A DNA stretch of 64,000 nt from Kitasatospora sp. NBC_00458. GTDB lineage: Bacteria > Actinomycetota > Actinomycetes > Streptomycetales > Streptomycetaceae. The position numbers and the translations under genes are program-made. Positions 48,600 through 56,388 of the stretch are shown here, piece by piece. The notes under the pieces were generated by a model. It saw only the letters and a program-made list of their open reading frames with translations. It did not search any database and had not been told where the DNA came from. Each line of letters starts with the position of its first letter. The stretch's first letter is position 1. The stretch lies in contig NZ_CP107904.1 in NCBI RefSeq assembly GCF_036013975.1, forward strand, positions 4,589,001 to 4,653,000, written 5' to 3'.

Positions 48600-49660
48600 T
48601 GACCCCCCACCTGTCGTCCACCCCCACCCTGGGCGGGGCCGCGAAGAGGCGCTCCTCCGCCGCGGCGGAGCACGGCGCCGGTGCCCGTACCGCCAGCATG
48701 GCGCAGGCGCTCAACTCCGCGCTGCGCGACGCCATGCGCGAGGACCCGGCCGTGCACGTGCTCGGCGAGGACGTCGGCGCGCTCGGCGGTGTCTTCCGGA
48801 TCACCGACGGGCTGGCCGCCGAGTTCGGCCAGGACCGCTGCCTGGACACCCCGCTGGCCGAGGCGGGCATCCTCGGCACCGCCGTGGGCATGGCCATGTA
48901 CGGGCTGCGCCCGGTGGTCGAGATGCAGTTCGACGCCTTCGCCTACCCGGCGCTGGAGCAGCTGTTCTCGCACGTCGCCAAGATGCGCAACCGCACGGCC
49001 GGCCGGCTGCCGCTGCCGATCACCGTGCGCATCCCGTACGGCGGCGGCATCGGCGGCGTCGAGCACCACAGCGACGCCTCCGAGGCGTACTACGCCGCGA
49101 CCCCCGGCCTGCACGTGGTCACTCCGGCGACGGTGGCCGACGCGTACGGGCTGCTGCGGGCCTCGATCGCCTCGGACGATCCGGTGGTCTTCCTGGAGCC
49201 CAAGCGGATGTACTGGGGCAAGGCCGAGTTCGACCCGGCCGTGCCCGTCGAGCCGGTCGGGCGGGCCGTCCTCCGGCGGACCGGGACCTCCGCCGTGCTG
49301 ATCACCTACGGTCCCTCGCTGCCGGTCTGCCTGGAGGCGGCCGAGGTGGCGAAGGCCGAGGGCCGCGACCTCGCGGTGCTGGACCTGCGCTCCCTGGTGC
49401 CGTTCGACGACGAGACGGTCTGCCGGGTGGTGCGTTCGATCGGCCGGGCCGTGGTGGTGCACGAGGCCGGCGGCTTCGGCGGGACCGGTGCGGAGATCGC
49501 CGCCCGGGTCACCGAGCGCTGCTTCCACCACCTGGCCGCACCGGTGCTGCGGGTCACCGGCTTCGACATCCCGTACCCGCCGCCGATGCTGGAGCACCAC
49601 CACCTGCCCGGGGTGGACCGGATCCTGGACGCGGTCGCCCGGCTGCAGTGGGAGGACTGA
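48599..49660 (+). CDS. bkdB: Branched-chain 2-oxoacid dehydrogenase E1 beta subunit
   Basis: This is a 353-aa subunit from ATG 48599, overlapping the bkdA stop; the domain proper begins at 'MAQALNSALRDAMREDPAVH', so a start near 48698 is conceivable. Visible features are 'VLGEDVGALGGVFRITDGLA', 'CLDTPLAEAGILGTAVGMAM', 'RIPYGGGIGGVEHHSDASEA', 'VVFLEPKRMYWGKAEFD', 'LAVLDLRSLVPFDDETVCRV' and 'VRVTGFDIPYPPP'-like C-terminus. It completes the E1 tetramer with BkdA and contributes to ThDP binding and E2 docking. The N-terminal ~30 residues are Ala/Arg-rich and variable. Confidence 0.96.
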   Translation: MTPHLSSTPTLGGAAKRRSSAAAEHGAGARTASMAQALNSALRDAMREDPAVHVLGEDVGALGGVFRITDGLAAEFGQDRCLDTPLAEAGILGTAVGMAMYGLRPVVEMQFDAFAYPALEQLFSHVAKMRNRTAGRLPLPITVRIPYGGGIGGVEHHSDASEAYYAATPGLHVVTPATVADAYGLLRASIASDDPVVFLEPKRMYWGKAEFDPAVPVEPVGRAVLRRTGTSAVLITYGPSLPVCLEAAEVAKAEGRDLAVLDLRSLVPFDDETVCRVVRSIGRAVVVHEAGGFGGTGAEIAARVTERCFHHLAAPVLRVTGFDIPYPPPMLEHHHLPGVDRILDAVARLQWED

Positions 49661-49662
49661 GG

Positions 49663-51057
49663 ATGATGCCCGTCGTACGGGAGTTCACCCTGCCGGACCT
49701 CGGTGAGGGGCTCACCGGGGCCGAGGTGGTGCGCTGGCTGGTGGAGGTCGGCGAGGTGATCGCGGTCGACCAGCCGGTGGTGGAGGTGGAGACCGCGAAG
49801 GCGGTGGTCGAGGTGCCCTGTCCGTACGGCGGGGTGGTGACCGCGCTGTTCGGCGAGCCGGGCGAGGAGGTGGCGGTCGGCGCGCCGCTGGTGACGGTCG
49901 CGGTGTCGCCGGGCGAGGGCGTGCCCCCGCTCGCGGCGGTTCCGGCGGCCGGATCGGAGCTCGCCGCCGCGGTGGAGCGGCCGCTGGTCGGGTACGGGGT
50001 CGCGGAGCCGGCGCGGGCCGGCCGGCGGCGGCGGGTCGGGGGCTCCGCCTCCGGGGTGCCGGTGGCCGTGCGGACGGAGGCGGTCGCTCCGGTGGCCGTG
50101 CGGACGCCTTCCCCTTCCTCGTCCCCTTCCCCTTCCCCTTCCCCGTCGCCGGTGGCGGCCGTGGCGGCGGGTCCGGGTGTGCTGCCCGTGATCTCGCCGC
50201 TGGTGCGGCGGCTGGCCCGGGAGCAGGGCGTCGACCTGGCGGCGGTCACCGGTAGCGGCCCGGACGGGCTGATCATGCGTGCGGACGTCGAACGGGCGGT
50301 CGCGGCGAAGGTGGCTGCCCCGTCGGTCGGTCCGGCGCTCGTTCCGACCACGACGGCGACGGACTCCGCCGCGGAGGTCGTGCCGCTGCGCGGTCTGCGG
50401 AAGGCGGTGGCCGAGAAGCTCAGCCGCAGCCACCGGGAGATTCCCGCCGCGACCTGCTGGGTGGATGCCGATGCGACCGAACTGATGGCGCTGCGGCGCC
50501 AGTTGAACGCGACGCCGGGGCCGAAGGTGAGCGTGCTGGCCCTGCTCGCCCGGATCTGCACCGCCGCGCTGGAGCGCTTCCCCGAGCTCAACTCCAGTGT
50601 GACCGGCGATGGTTCGGGAATCCTGCGGCACTCCGCCGTGCACCTGGGCTTCGCCGCGCAGGGTGAGCGCGGACTGGTGGTGCCGGTGGTGCGGGATGCA
50701 CACCGGCTCTCCACCGATCAACTCGGCGCCGAGCTGGGCCGGTTGACGGAGGCGGCGCGGACCGGGGCGATCGCCCCGGCCGAGCTGACCGGTGGCACGT
50801 TCACCCTGAACAACTACGGGGTGTTCGGCGTGGACGGCTCCACCCCGATCCTCAACCACCCCGAGGCGGCGATGCTCGGTGTCGGGCGGATCGTCGCCAA
50901 ACCCTGGGTCCACCAGGGGGAGTTGGCGGTTCGTGAGGTGACCCAGCTGTCCTTCACCTTCGACCACCGGGTCTGTGACGGCGGCACGGCGGGCGGGTTC
51001 CTGCGGTTCGTCGCGGACTGTGTGGAGCGGCCGGGGGTGCTGCTGCGGCAGCTCTGA
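49663..51057 (+). CDS. bkdC: Branched-chain 2-oxoacid dehydrogenase E2 (dihydrolipoyl acyltransferase)
   Basis: This is a 464-aa protein from ATG 49663, 7 nt after GGAGG and 2 bp after bkdB. The lipoyl domain (~5-80) carries the lipoyl Lys in 'VVEVETAKAVVEVPCPYGG'. An Ala/Pro/Ser linker follows, with 'PSPSSSPSPSPSPSPVAA'. The peripheral-subunit-binding domain is 'VISPLVRRLAREQGVDLAAV', 'TGSGPDGLIMRADVE'. The catalytic acyltransferase domain ends with 'LSFTFDHRVCDGGTAGGFLR', containing the HxxxDG active-site His and Asp. It passes the branched acyl group to CoA. No E3 gene is present; a shared lipoamide dehydrogenase elsewhere is expected. Confidence 0.96.
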   Translation: MMPVVREFTLPDLGEGLTGAEVVRWLVEVGEVIAVDQPVVEVETAKAVVEVPCPYGGVVTALFGEPGEEVAVGAPLVTVAVSPGEGVPPLAAVPAAGSELAAAVERPLVGYGVAEPARAGRRRRVGGSASGVPVAVRTEAVAPVAVRTPSPSSSPSPSPSPSPVAAVAAGPGVLPVISPLVRRLAREQGVDLAAVTGSGPDGLIMRADVERAVAAKVAAPSVGPALVPTTTATDSAAEVVPLRGLRKAVAEKLSRSHREIPAATCWVDADATELMALRRQLNATPGPKVSVLALLARICTAALERFPELNSSVTGDGSGILRHSAVHLGFAAQGERGLVVPVVRDAHRLSTDQLGAELGRLTEAARTGAIAPAELTGGTFTLNNYGVFGVDGSTPILNHPEAAMLGVGRIVAKPWVHQGELAVREVTQLSFTFDHRVCDGGTAGGFLRFVADCVERPGVLLRQL

Positions 51058-51073
51058 GCAGGGAGGGGTCGCC

Positions 51074-51097
51074 CTGGGTGGTGGACTGACCACCCGG
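51074..51097 (+). terminator. Terminator of the bkd operon
   Basis: GGGTGGT (51076-51082) pairs with ACCACCC (51089-51095) around a 6-nt loop, 16 bp after the bkdC stop. It is modest in strength and has no U-tract. Confidence 0.6.
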
Positions 51098-51255
51098 GGT
51101 GCCCGTGGATCGAGTGAGAGTAGCGCGTACGAGGGGCGGGTGTCCGGGATTCGCGCGACTTGTCGGATGAGCACTTCGGGCGTGCCACGCTGCCTAGGCG
51201 TTAACAGGGACAAGCCAGGTGGTGGCACAGGCCGGCCGGAGGCGAAACGATTCTC

Positions 51256-53103
51256 TTGGGTACTCGAAACGTTGCGGTGAAGTCCCGCAGAACTCTCCTG
51301 GTCCGTACCGGACACGGTTCGGCGGCGGCCGCGGCCGTTCCGGGGCTGCCGGACGCGGCGCCTGTGCTGCCCCCGGCGCCGCTGGACCCGCCGGACCTCC
51401 CGCCGGCGGTCCCGCCGACGGGTCCGGCCCTCGGTACGCCGGAGGCCCTGCCGGGGGCGGCGGCCGACGCCCGGCCGGTGCAGGCCGTCCGTCCGGTGAT
51501 CCCGGACCCGCCGACCGCTCCGCCCGTCATCCCGCCGCCGCCCGCGGTACCGCCCGCCGTGCCCCCGGCCCTCCCATCGGCCGTCCCGTCGGCGCCGCTC
51601 GCGTCCGTACCGCATCCGACCGGGGCGTATCCGACCGGGCCGGTGACGGGGCCGGCGATCGGGCCGGTGATAGAGCCGCTGTTCACCCGCGCGCCCGGCC
51701 TCAACTGGGCCGGTCCGGGCGACCAGTGGTCCCGTGCCTGGGCGCTGCAGACGCTCGGCGACGCCGGCGCGGACGCCGCCCCCGGCGCCGCCGCCCTCGC
51801 GTCCGCGGACCCGGCGCCCGCACCCGGTCTGCGGACGGCGGCCGACCCGCGCACCGCCGTCGATCCGCGGATCGCCTACGCCCCGCCCGCGGTCCCCGCC
51901 GCCGCGGCCGAACAGCCGCCCACCGCACGGGACATCGAGCTGATCAGGACCAGCCTGGCGGTGGTCGAGCCGGTCGCCGACCGCGCCACCGCCCACTTCT
52001 ACGCGCTGATCTTCCTGCACCACCCCGAGGTCCGCGCGCTCTTCCCGGCCGCGATGGACGTCCAGCGGGACCGCCTCTTCCGCGCCCTGCTGATGGCCGC
52101 CCGCAGCGCCGACGACCCCGACGCTCTGCGCACCCGCCTGGGCGCGCTCGGCCGGGGCCACCGCCGGTACGGCACCCTGACCGACCACTACGGTCCGGTC
52201 GGCGAGTGCCTGGTGGCCGCGCTGGCCCGGTACGCGGGCACCCGGTGGACCGCCGAGACGGAGCTGGCCTGGCGCCGGGTCTACCGGCTGGTCTCCTCGA
52301 TCATGATCGAGGCCGCCGAGGCGGACGCCCGCACCGCGCCGGCCTGGTGGCAGGGCGAGGTGGTCGCGCACGAGCTCCGCACCCCGGACGTCGCGGTGCT
52401 CACCGTCCGCCCCGACCAGGCGTACCCGTACCGGGCCGGGCAGTACACCAGCCTGGAGACGCCTTGGTGGCCGCGGGTCTGGCGGCACTTCTCGTTCGCC
52501 TCGGCGCCCCGGCCGGACGGTCTGCTGACCTTCCACGTCAAGGCGGTGCAGGCGGGCTGGGTGAGCAACGCGCTGGTGCACCGGGCCGCGCCGGGGGACG
52601 TCCTTCGGCTCGGCCCGGCGGCCGGCGGGATGACCGTCGACCACGGCACCGGCGCGGACCTGCTGCTGCTGGGCGGCGGCACCGGTATCGCCCCGGTCCG
52701 GGCACTGGTCGAGGAGGTGGCCGAGCACGGCGCCGCGGGTCGTTCGGTGGAGGTCTTCTACGGGGCCAGGCGGGCCGCCGAGCTGTACGAGCTGGCGGCG
52801 CTGCGCGAGCTGGCCGGCCGGCACGGCTGGCTCTCGGTGCGCCCGGTGCTGTCCGGTCCAGGGCCGCTGCCGCCCGTCGCCGGGCCGCCCGTCGCCGGGC
52901 CGGTCGGACGGCTGTCGGAGGCGGGTCTGCTCACGGGCGAACTCCCTGAGGTGGTGGGCAGGTTCGGCCCGTGGACCGGACGCGACGCGTTCCTCAGCGG
53001 TCCGCCCGCGATGGTCCGGCGCGCGGTCGGCGTGCTGCTGCGTGCCGGGGTCCCGGCGGAGCGGATCCGGCACGACCTGGTGGGCGACCAGGCGGCGGGG
53101 TAG
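51256..53103 (+). CDS. Globin-FNR protein (flavohemoprotein-like) with long Pro-rich N-terminus
   Basis: This is a 615-aa protein; the start is TTG 51256 (GGAGG 13 nt upstream) or GTG 51277. Residues ~15-220 are Pro/Ala-rich ('PPAPLDPPDLPPAVPPTGPA') and low-complexity. The globin domain (~225-365) has 'IELIRTSLAVVEPVADRATA', 'FYALIFLHHPEVRALFPAAM' and the proximal His in 'ALGRGHRRYGTLTDHY'. The reductase module (~370-610) has 'YRAGQYTSLETPWWPRVWRH', 'FSFASAPRPDG' (FAD) and 'LLLLGGGTGIAPVRALVEEV' (NAD(P)H). Such proteins oxidise nitric oxide to nitrate or reduce haem partners. The extension is not typical of HmpA and may anchor or regulate the enzyme. Confidence 0.9.
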   Translation: MGTRNVAVKSRRTLLVRTGHGSAAAAAVPGLPDAAPVLPPAPLDPPDLPPAVPPTGPALGTPEALPGAAADARPVQAVRPVIPDPPTAPPVIPPPPAVPPAVPPALPSAVPSAPLASVPHPTGAYPTGPVTGPAIGPVIEPLFTRAPGLNWAGPGDQWSRAWALQTLGDAGADAAPGAAALASADPAPAPGLRTAADPRTAVDPRIAYAPPAVPAAAAEQPPTARDIELIRTSLAVVEPVADRATAHFYALIFLHHPEVRALFPAAMDVQRDRLFRALLMAARSADDPDALRTRLGALGRGHRRYGTLTDHYGPVGECLVAALARYAGTRWTAETELAWRRVYRLVSSIMIEAAEADARTAPAWWQGEVVAHELRTPDVAVLTVRPDQAYPYRAGQYTSLETPWWPRVWRHFSFASAPRPDGLLTFHVKAVQAGWVSNALVHRAAPGDVLRLGPAAGGMTVDHGTGADLLLLGGGTGIAPVRALVEEVAEHGAAGRSVEVFYGARRAAELYELAALRELAGRHGWLSVRPVLSGPGPLPPVAGPPVAGPVGRLSEAGLLTGELPEVVGRFGPWTGRDAFLSGPPAMVRRAVGVLLRAGVPAERIRHDLVGDQAAG

Positions 53104-53149
53104 CGGCGCCCGGGCTCCACCGGTCCGGCCGGACCGGGACCGGGCGGCG

Positions 53150-53677
53150 TCAGGCCAGGTCGGGGGCGAGCAGCGCGCGGATGCCCTCGATGTTGGCGGC
53201 CAGGTACGCCCGCAGGCTCGGCGGCACCACGTTGACCGAGGTGACGCCCTCGCGGGTGAAGGGCACCCGGACCACCTCGTACCCGCCGTTCGGCGCGTCC
53301 ACCTCGGGCCCGTGGCGGCGGCTGAGGTCCATCGAGGCGAGCCGGCAGACGAAGAAGTGCTGCACCTTGACCCCGTGCGGGTGGAGCAGGGTGCCGTCGT
53401 CGTGGTGGGTGTGGCTGATGGTGTCGACGAAGGCGGGCACGGCGTCGACCACCTTGCCGCCGAGCTCCTCGTCGACCTCGCGGTGCAGGGCCTCGACCAC
53501 GGTGCGGTCGTCGCGTTCGACGCCGCCGCCCGGGGTGATCCAGTACGGGTGCGGTGAGCCCGGCCGGGTGCGCTTGATCAGCACGATCGAGGCCGGTCCG
53601 TAGGGGTCGGCCGGGTCCACTTCCAGCAGGATCGCCCGGGCGGTTCGTTTGACGACGGGGCGAGGCGGGGTGCGCAT
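53150..53677 (-). CDS. Nudix hydrolase
   Basis: This is a 175-aa enzyme from ATG 53677. The Nudix box is complete: 'GGGVERDDRTVVEALHREVD' 'EELGG' (G-x5-E-x7-RE-V-x-EE-L-G). Flanking features are 'RTARAILLEVDPADPYGPAS', 'HPYWITPGG' and 'TLLHPHGVKVQHFFVCRLAS'. It hydrolyses a nucleoside diphosphate linked to another group; the substrate (damaged nucleotide, NDP-sugar or other) cannot be told. It converges on the globin gene; an 18-bp GC palindrome (53120-53137) in the 46-bp gap may end both transcripts. Confidence 0.93.
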   Translation of the reverse strand: MRTPPRPVVKRTARAILLEVDPADPYGPASIVLIKRTRPGSPHPYWITPGGGVERDDRTVVEALHREVDEELGGKVVDAVPAFVDTISHTHHDDGTLLHPHGVKVQHFFVCRLASMDLSRRHGPEVDAPNGGYEVVRVPFTREGVTSVNVVPPSLRAYLAANIEGIRALLAPDLA

Positions 53678-54004
53678 GGCGGCCTCCGGTGCTGGAGCGT
53701 TGTGCGGGAGTCTCCCGCGGCCCGGCGGGGCCGAAACGCGGCCCGCCCGGGGTGCGTCCGTTCGGGGCGGACTCGGAGCCGGGATGGATCTTGGATAGTG
53801 AAGATGAACCTTAAACTGATCTTTGAATCACAGGTTATCGTGCTATCCATTCTTTGATTCAAAGGATTTTATCGAGTGAACGGTGCCAGAGTGATTGCGG
53901 GGATGTCGTGGCTGTGCTGCAATGAGCGACTATCGGGCAAATCGGAGCGATTCACTCCGCATGCCCTCCTGTGCAATGACTCGGGCTGGGGGCTGGGCGT
54001 GGCC
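53678..54004. promoter_or_regulatory. AT-rich ssgR upstream region with inverted repeat
   Basis: This spacer (327 bp) contains a marked AT-rich island (about 53782-53900). In it CTTTGAATCA (53821-53830) and its perfect complement TGATTCAAAG (53855-53864) lie 24 nt apart, and the same bases also form a direct repeat TCTTTGA(A/T)TCA. It lies 140-185 bp upstream of the ssgR start and is a plausible operator for ssgR control, possibly autoregulation. No small gene is supported here. Confidence 0.65.
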
Positions 54005-54778
54005 ATGGATCGGATCGCAGGGCGCGCGTCGGCGCCGTCGCGGCAGCCCACCCTGATCGCCTCGGTCCAGCGGGCGCTGCGACTGCTGGAGGCGGTCGGC
54101 GGGTTCCTCCAGGGGGCCACCGCCAAGCAGCTCGCCCGCGCCGCCGGACTCCCCCTCGGCACCACCTACCACCTGCTGCGCACCCTGACCCACGAGGGCT
54201 ACCTGCGGCGGGCCGACGGCCGCTTCTACTACGGCGATTCCGTCGACGGGATAGGCCGGGCCGACGACCGGCAGTCCGAACGGTCCGACCTGCGCGCCCG
54301 GATGGAACGGTTACGCGACGAACTGGGCGCCGCCGTCTACTTCGCGCTCTACCGGGACGGCGAGGTCACCGTGGTCGACGTCGCGGCCGGGGCGCACCAG
54401 CCCGCCGTCGAACCGTGGGCCGACTTCCGGGTCACCGCCCACGCCCACGCCATCGGCCAGTGCCTGCTGGGCCAACTGCCGGAGGAGGCCCGGCGCGACC
54501 ACCTCGCCCGCCACCCCCCGGTCGGCCTCACGCCCTCGACCCTCGCCGACGAGTCCGCCGTCCTGCGCCGGCTCGCCGCGCTCAGGCCCACCATGCCGGT
54601 GGTCGAGCGTCAGGAGTACGCGCTCGGCACCGTCTGCGCGGCCGTCCCCATCACGGTCGGCTCGGTGGTCGCCACGATGGCGCTCTCGCTGCCGCTCGAC
54701 CAGGCCGACCGGCTCACCGCCGCCGCCGGGCGACTGCGCCGCAGCGTCGGCGCGATGACGCCGTCGTTCGTGCTCTGA
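54005..54778 (+). CDS. ssgR: IclR-family sporulation regulator SsgR (contains a TTA codon)
   Basis: This is a 257-aa activator from ATG 54005; a longer in-frame start at 53876 lies over the AT-rich region. The HTH is 'VQRALRLLEAVGGFLQGATA', 'KQLARAAGLPLGTTYHLLRT', 'LTHEGYLRRADGRFYYGDS'. The IclR effector domain has 'AVYFALYRDGEVTVVDVAAG' and 'VERQEYALGTVCAAVPITVG'. SsgR activates the adjacent ssgA in S. coelicolor and is needed for normal sporulation. Codon 103 (bases 54311-54313) is TTA, the leucine codon read only by the developmentally regulated bldA tRNA. Translation should therefore depend on bldA. Confidence 0.9.
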   Translation: MDRIAGRASAPSRQPTLIASVQRALRLLEAVGGFLQGATAKQLARAAGLPLGTTYHLLRTLTHEGYLRRADGRFYYGDSVDGIGRADDRQSERSDLRARMERLRDELGAAVYFALYRDGEVTVVDVAAGAHQPAVEPWADFRVTAHAHAIGQCLLGQLPEEARRDHLARHPPVGLTPSTLADESAVLRRLAALRPTMPVVERQEYALGTVCAAVPITVGSVVATMALSLPLDQADRLTAAAGRLRRSVGAMTPSFVL

Positions 54779-54911
54779 CGCCGCCCGCCCCGCCCGGCCG
54801 ACCCCGGGCGGCGGCCCTCGTTCACCATTTGAAAAAGCACGTCTTGTCCCCTACGTCCCCAAACGTGGACCATGAGGACGGACGAACCGCCCGCACTCCC
54901 TCCCCTCCCTC

Positions 54912-54936
54912 GTCAGCGAACTTCTGTCAGCGAACT
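54912..54936. promoter_or_regulatory. Direct repeat upstream of ssgA, candidate SsgR site
   Basis: GTCAGCGAACT occurs twice (54912-54922 and 54926-54936), separated by TCT. It lies 66-91 bp before the ssgA start, in the only region where the ssgA promoter can be. Phased direct repeats upstream of a promoter suit an activator. Confidence 0.55.
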
Positions 54937-55002
54937 GCACCGTCCGGCCACCTGCGGGACCCACAGCACGCACGGCCGGGCAGAACGAGAGGTACCGGCG
55001 CC

Positions 55003-55428
55003 ATGCAGCACAGCACAGTCCAGGGCCACCTGATGATGAACCTGGTGGTCTCGCACGAGCTCTCCTTCCGCATCGTGGTCGACCTCGGCTACGACCCCGC
55101 CGACCCGTACGCGATCCGCTTCACCTTCCACCTGCCCGGCGACGAGCCGGTGACCTGGGTGTTCGCGCGCGAGCTGCTGCTCGACGGGATCGGCCGGCCG
55201 GCGGGCGAGGGCGACGTGCACATCCACCCGGTCGGCGGGGAGCTCGCCGAGGTGTGCGTCGTGCTGCACTCCCCCGAGGGGGACGCGGTGCTGCGCGCCT
55301 CGGCACCGCCGCTGGTCGCCTTCCTGGCCCGCACCGACCGGCTGGTGCCGATGGGCCAGGAGGCCACCGCCGGCGAACTCGACGCCCAGCTCGCACTCAT
55401 CCTCCGGGGGCACGAGAACGCCGGGTGA
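55003..55428 (+). CDS. ssgA: Sporulation-specific cell division protein SsgA
   Basis: This is a 141-aa SsgA-like protein (SALP) from ATG 55003. Family features are 'MMNLVVSHELSFRIVVDLGY', 'DPADPYAIRFTFHLPGDEPV', 'TWVFARELLLDGIGRPAGEG', 'DVHIHPV', 'PLVAFLARTDRLVPMGQEAT' and the ending 'HENAG'. The ssgR neighbour identifies it as SsgA rather than another SALP. SsgA binds and localises SsgB, which in turn positions FtsZ in sporogenic hyphae; it also marks sites of wall remodelling and branching. SsgA-like proteins are found only in sporulating actinomycetes, which fixes the organism type. Confidence 0.93.
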   Translation: MQHSTVQGHLMMNLVVSHELSFRIVVDLGYDPADPYAIRFTFHLPGDEPVTWVFARELLLDGIGRPAGEGDVHIHPVGGELAEVCVVLHSPEGDAVLRASAPPLVAFLARTDRLVPMGQEATAGELDAQLALILRGHENAG

Positions 55429-55479
55429 CCGTCCGCGTTCCGACGGAGCGGCCGGCACCCGGGCCGGAGGCGGGGAATG

Positions 55480-55522
55480 AGGAAGGGCCCCTGCCCGGTC
55501 GTCACCGGGTGGGGGCCCTTCC
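55480..55522. terminator. Bidirectional terminator between ssgA and the membrane-protein gene
   Basis: AGGAAGGGCCCC (55480-55491) pairs with GGGGCCCTTCCT (55511-55522), and the interior GCCCGGT/ACCGGGT extends the stem. It serves both converging genes. Confidence 0.85.
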
Positions 55523-55546
55523 TCGCGGGCGGGCACGGCGGCTCGC

Positions 55547-55921
55547 TCAGTCGTCGTCGAGGGCGAGGCTGAGGCCCCAGGAGACCAGGCTGATGATCAG
55601 GGCGCCGAACAGCGCGGCCCAGAAGCCGTCGACGTGGAAGTCGAGGTCGAGCTTGTCCGAGGCCCAGGAGGTCAGCCAGAGCATCAGCGCGTTCACGATG
55701 AACGTGAACAGGCCCAGGGTGAGGATGAACAGCGGGAAGGAGAAGAACTTCACCACCGGCTTGATCAGCCAGTTCACCACCCCGAAGAGCAGCGCCACGG
55801 CGATCACCGTGAGCGTCTTGTGCTGCCAGTCGTCCCCGGTCAGCGAGATCGCGGGGACGATCCAGGCGGCGACCCAGATGGCCGCCGCGTTGATCAGTGT
55901 CTTGATGAGGAAACCCTTCAT
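55547..55921 (-). CDS. Phage holin family / YvlD-like four-helix membrane protein
   Basis: This is a 124-aa protein from ATG 55921 with four predicted helices ('IKTLINAAAIWVAAWIVPAI', 'TLTVIAVALLFGVVNWLIKP', 'FPLFILTLGLFTFIVNALML' and 'GFWAALFGALIISLVSWGLS'). 'GVVNWLIKPVVKFFSFPLFI' is the hallmark of the YvlD/'phage holin family' proteins, which are chromosomal membrane proteins unrelated to lysis cassettes. No phage genes surround it. Function is unknown. Confidence 0.88.
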   Translation of the reverse strand: MKGFLIKTLINAAAIWVAAWIVPAISLTGDDWQHKTLTVIAVALLFGVVNWLIKPVVKFFSFPLFILTLGLFTFIVNALMLWLTSWASDKLDLDFHVDGFWAALFGALIISLVSWGLSLALDDD

Positions 55922-56025
55922 GGGGCCAGCGTCCCAGGTCGGTCAAGGGGCGGGCGAGGCCTCCGGGGCACATGGTGGTGTTGAATGCCCCTGGACCGAG
56001 GCCCGGACGAGGAGGGGAGCCCCCG

Positions 56026-56343
56026 ATGAAGGTGTTCCGGTTGGACGCGCTGGATGCCGAGCGCGCCGCCAACGACGGTGCGTACCTGCGGTTCCTGCGC
56101 GAGCCCCGGATGTCCGCCGGCCTCTACGCGCTCTCCCCCGGCGCGACCGACCCGCAGACCGCGCACACCCAGGACGAGATCTACCAGGTGGTCAGCGGCC
56201 GGGCCGAGCTGACCGTGGGGGACGAGACCACCACGGTGGGCCGGGGCACCGTCGTCTACGTGCCGGCCGGGGTGCCGCACCGGTTCCACCACGTCACCGA
56301 GGAACTCCGGGTGCTGGTGGTGTTCTCCCCGCCGGAGGACTGA
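56026..56343 (+). CDS. Cupin domain protein
   Basis: This is a 105-aa single-domain cupin from ATG 56026 behind GGAGGGGAGC. Metal-binding motifs are motif 1 'TAHTQDEIYQVVSGRAELTV' (His/Glu) and motif 2 'VVYVPAGVPHRFHHVTEEL' (His). It could be a small dioxygenase, isomerase or ligand-binding protein; the sequence does not decide. It is followed 45 bp later by tenA in the same direction. Confidence 0.9.
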   Translation: MKVFRLDALDAERAANDGAYLRFLREPRMSAGLYALSPGATDPQTAHTQDEIYQVVSGRAELTVGDETTTVGRGTVVYVPAGVPHRFHHVTEELRVLVVFSPPED

Positions 56344-56388
56344 CCCCGGGCCCCCCGGGGGTCCGGACCCGGCGGTTAGGGTCGGGGC

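Noticed and set aside
49306..53073. 1255-codon minus-strand frame over bkdB, bkdC and the globin gene
   Set aside because: The Arg/Pro/Gly-rich translation is the mirror of three well-supported genes; no start signal or family feature.
55547..55921. Prophage remnant suggested by the 'phage holin family' name
   Set aside because: No lysin, portal, integrase or att-like repeats nearby; the protein is of the chromosomal YvlD-like type.
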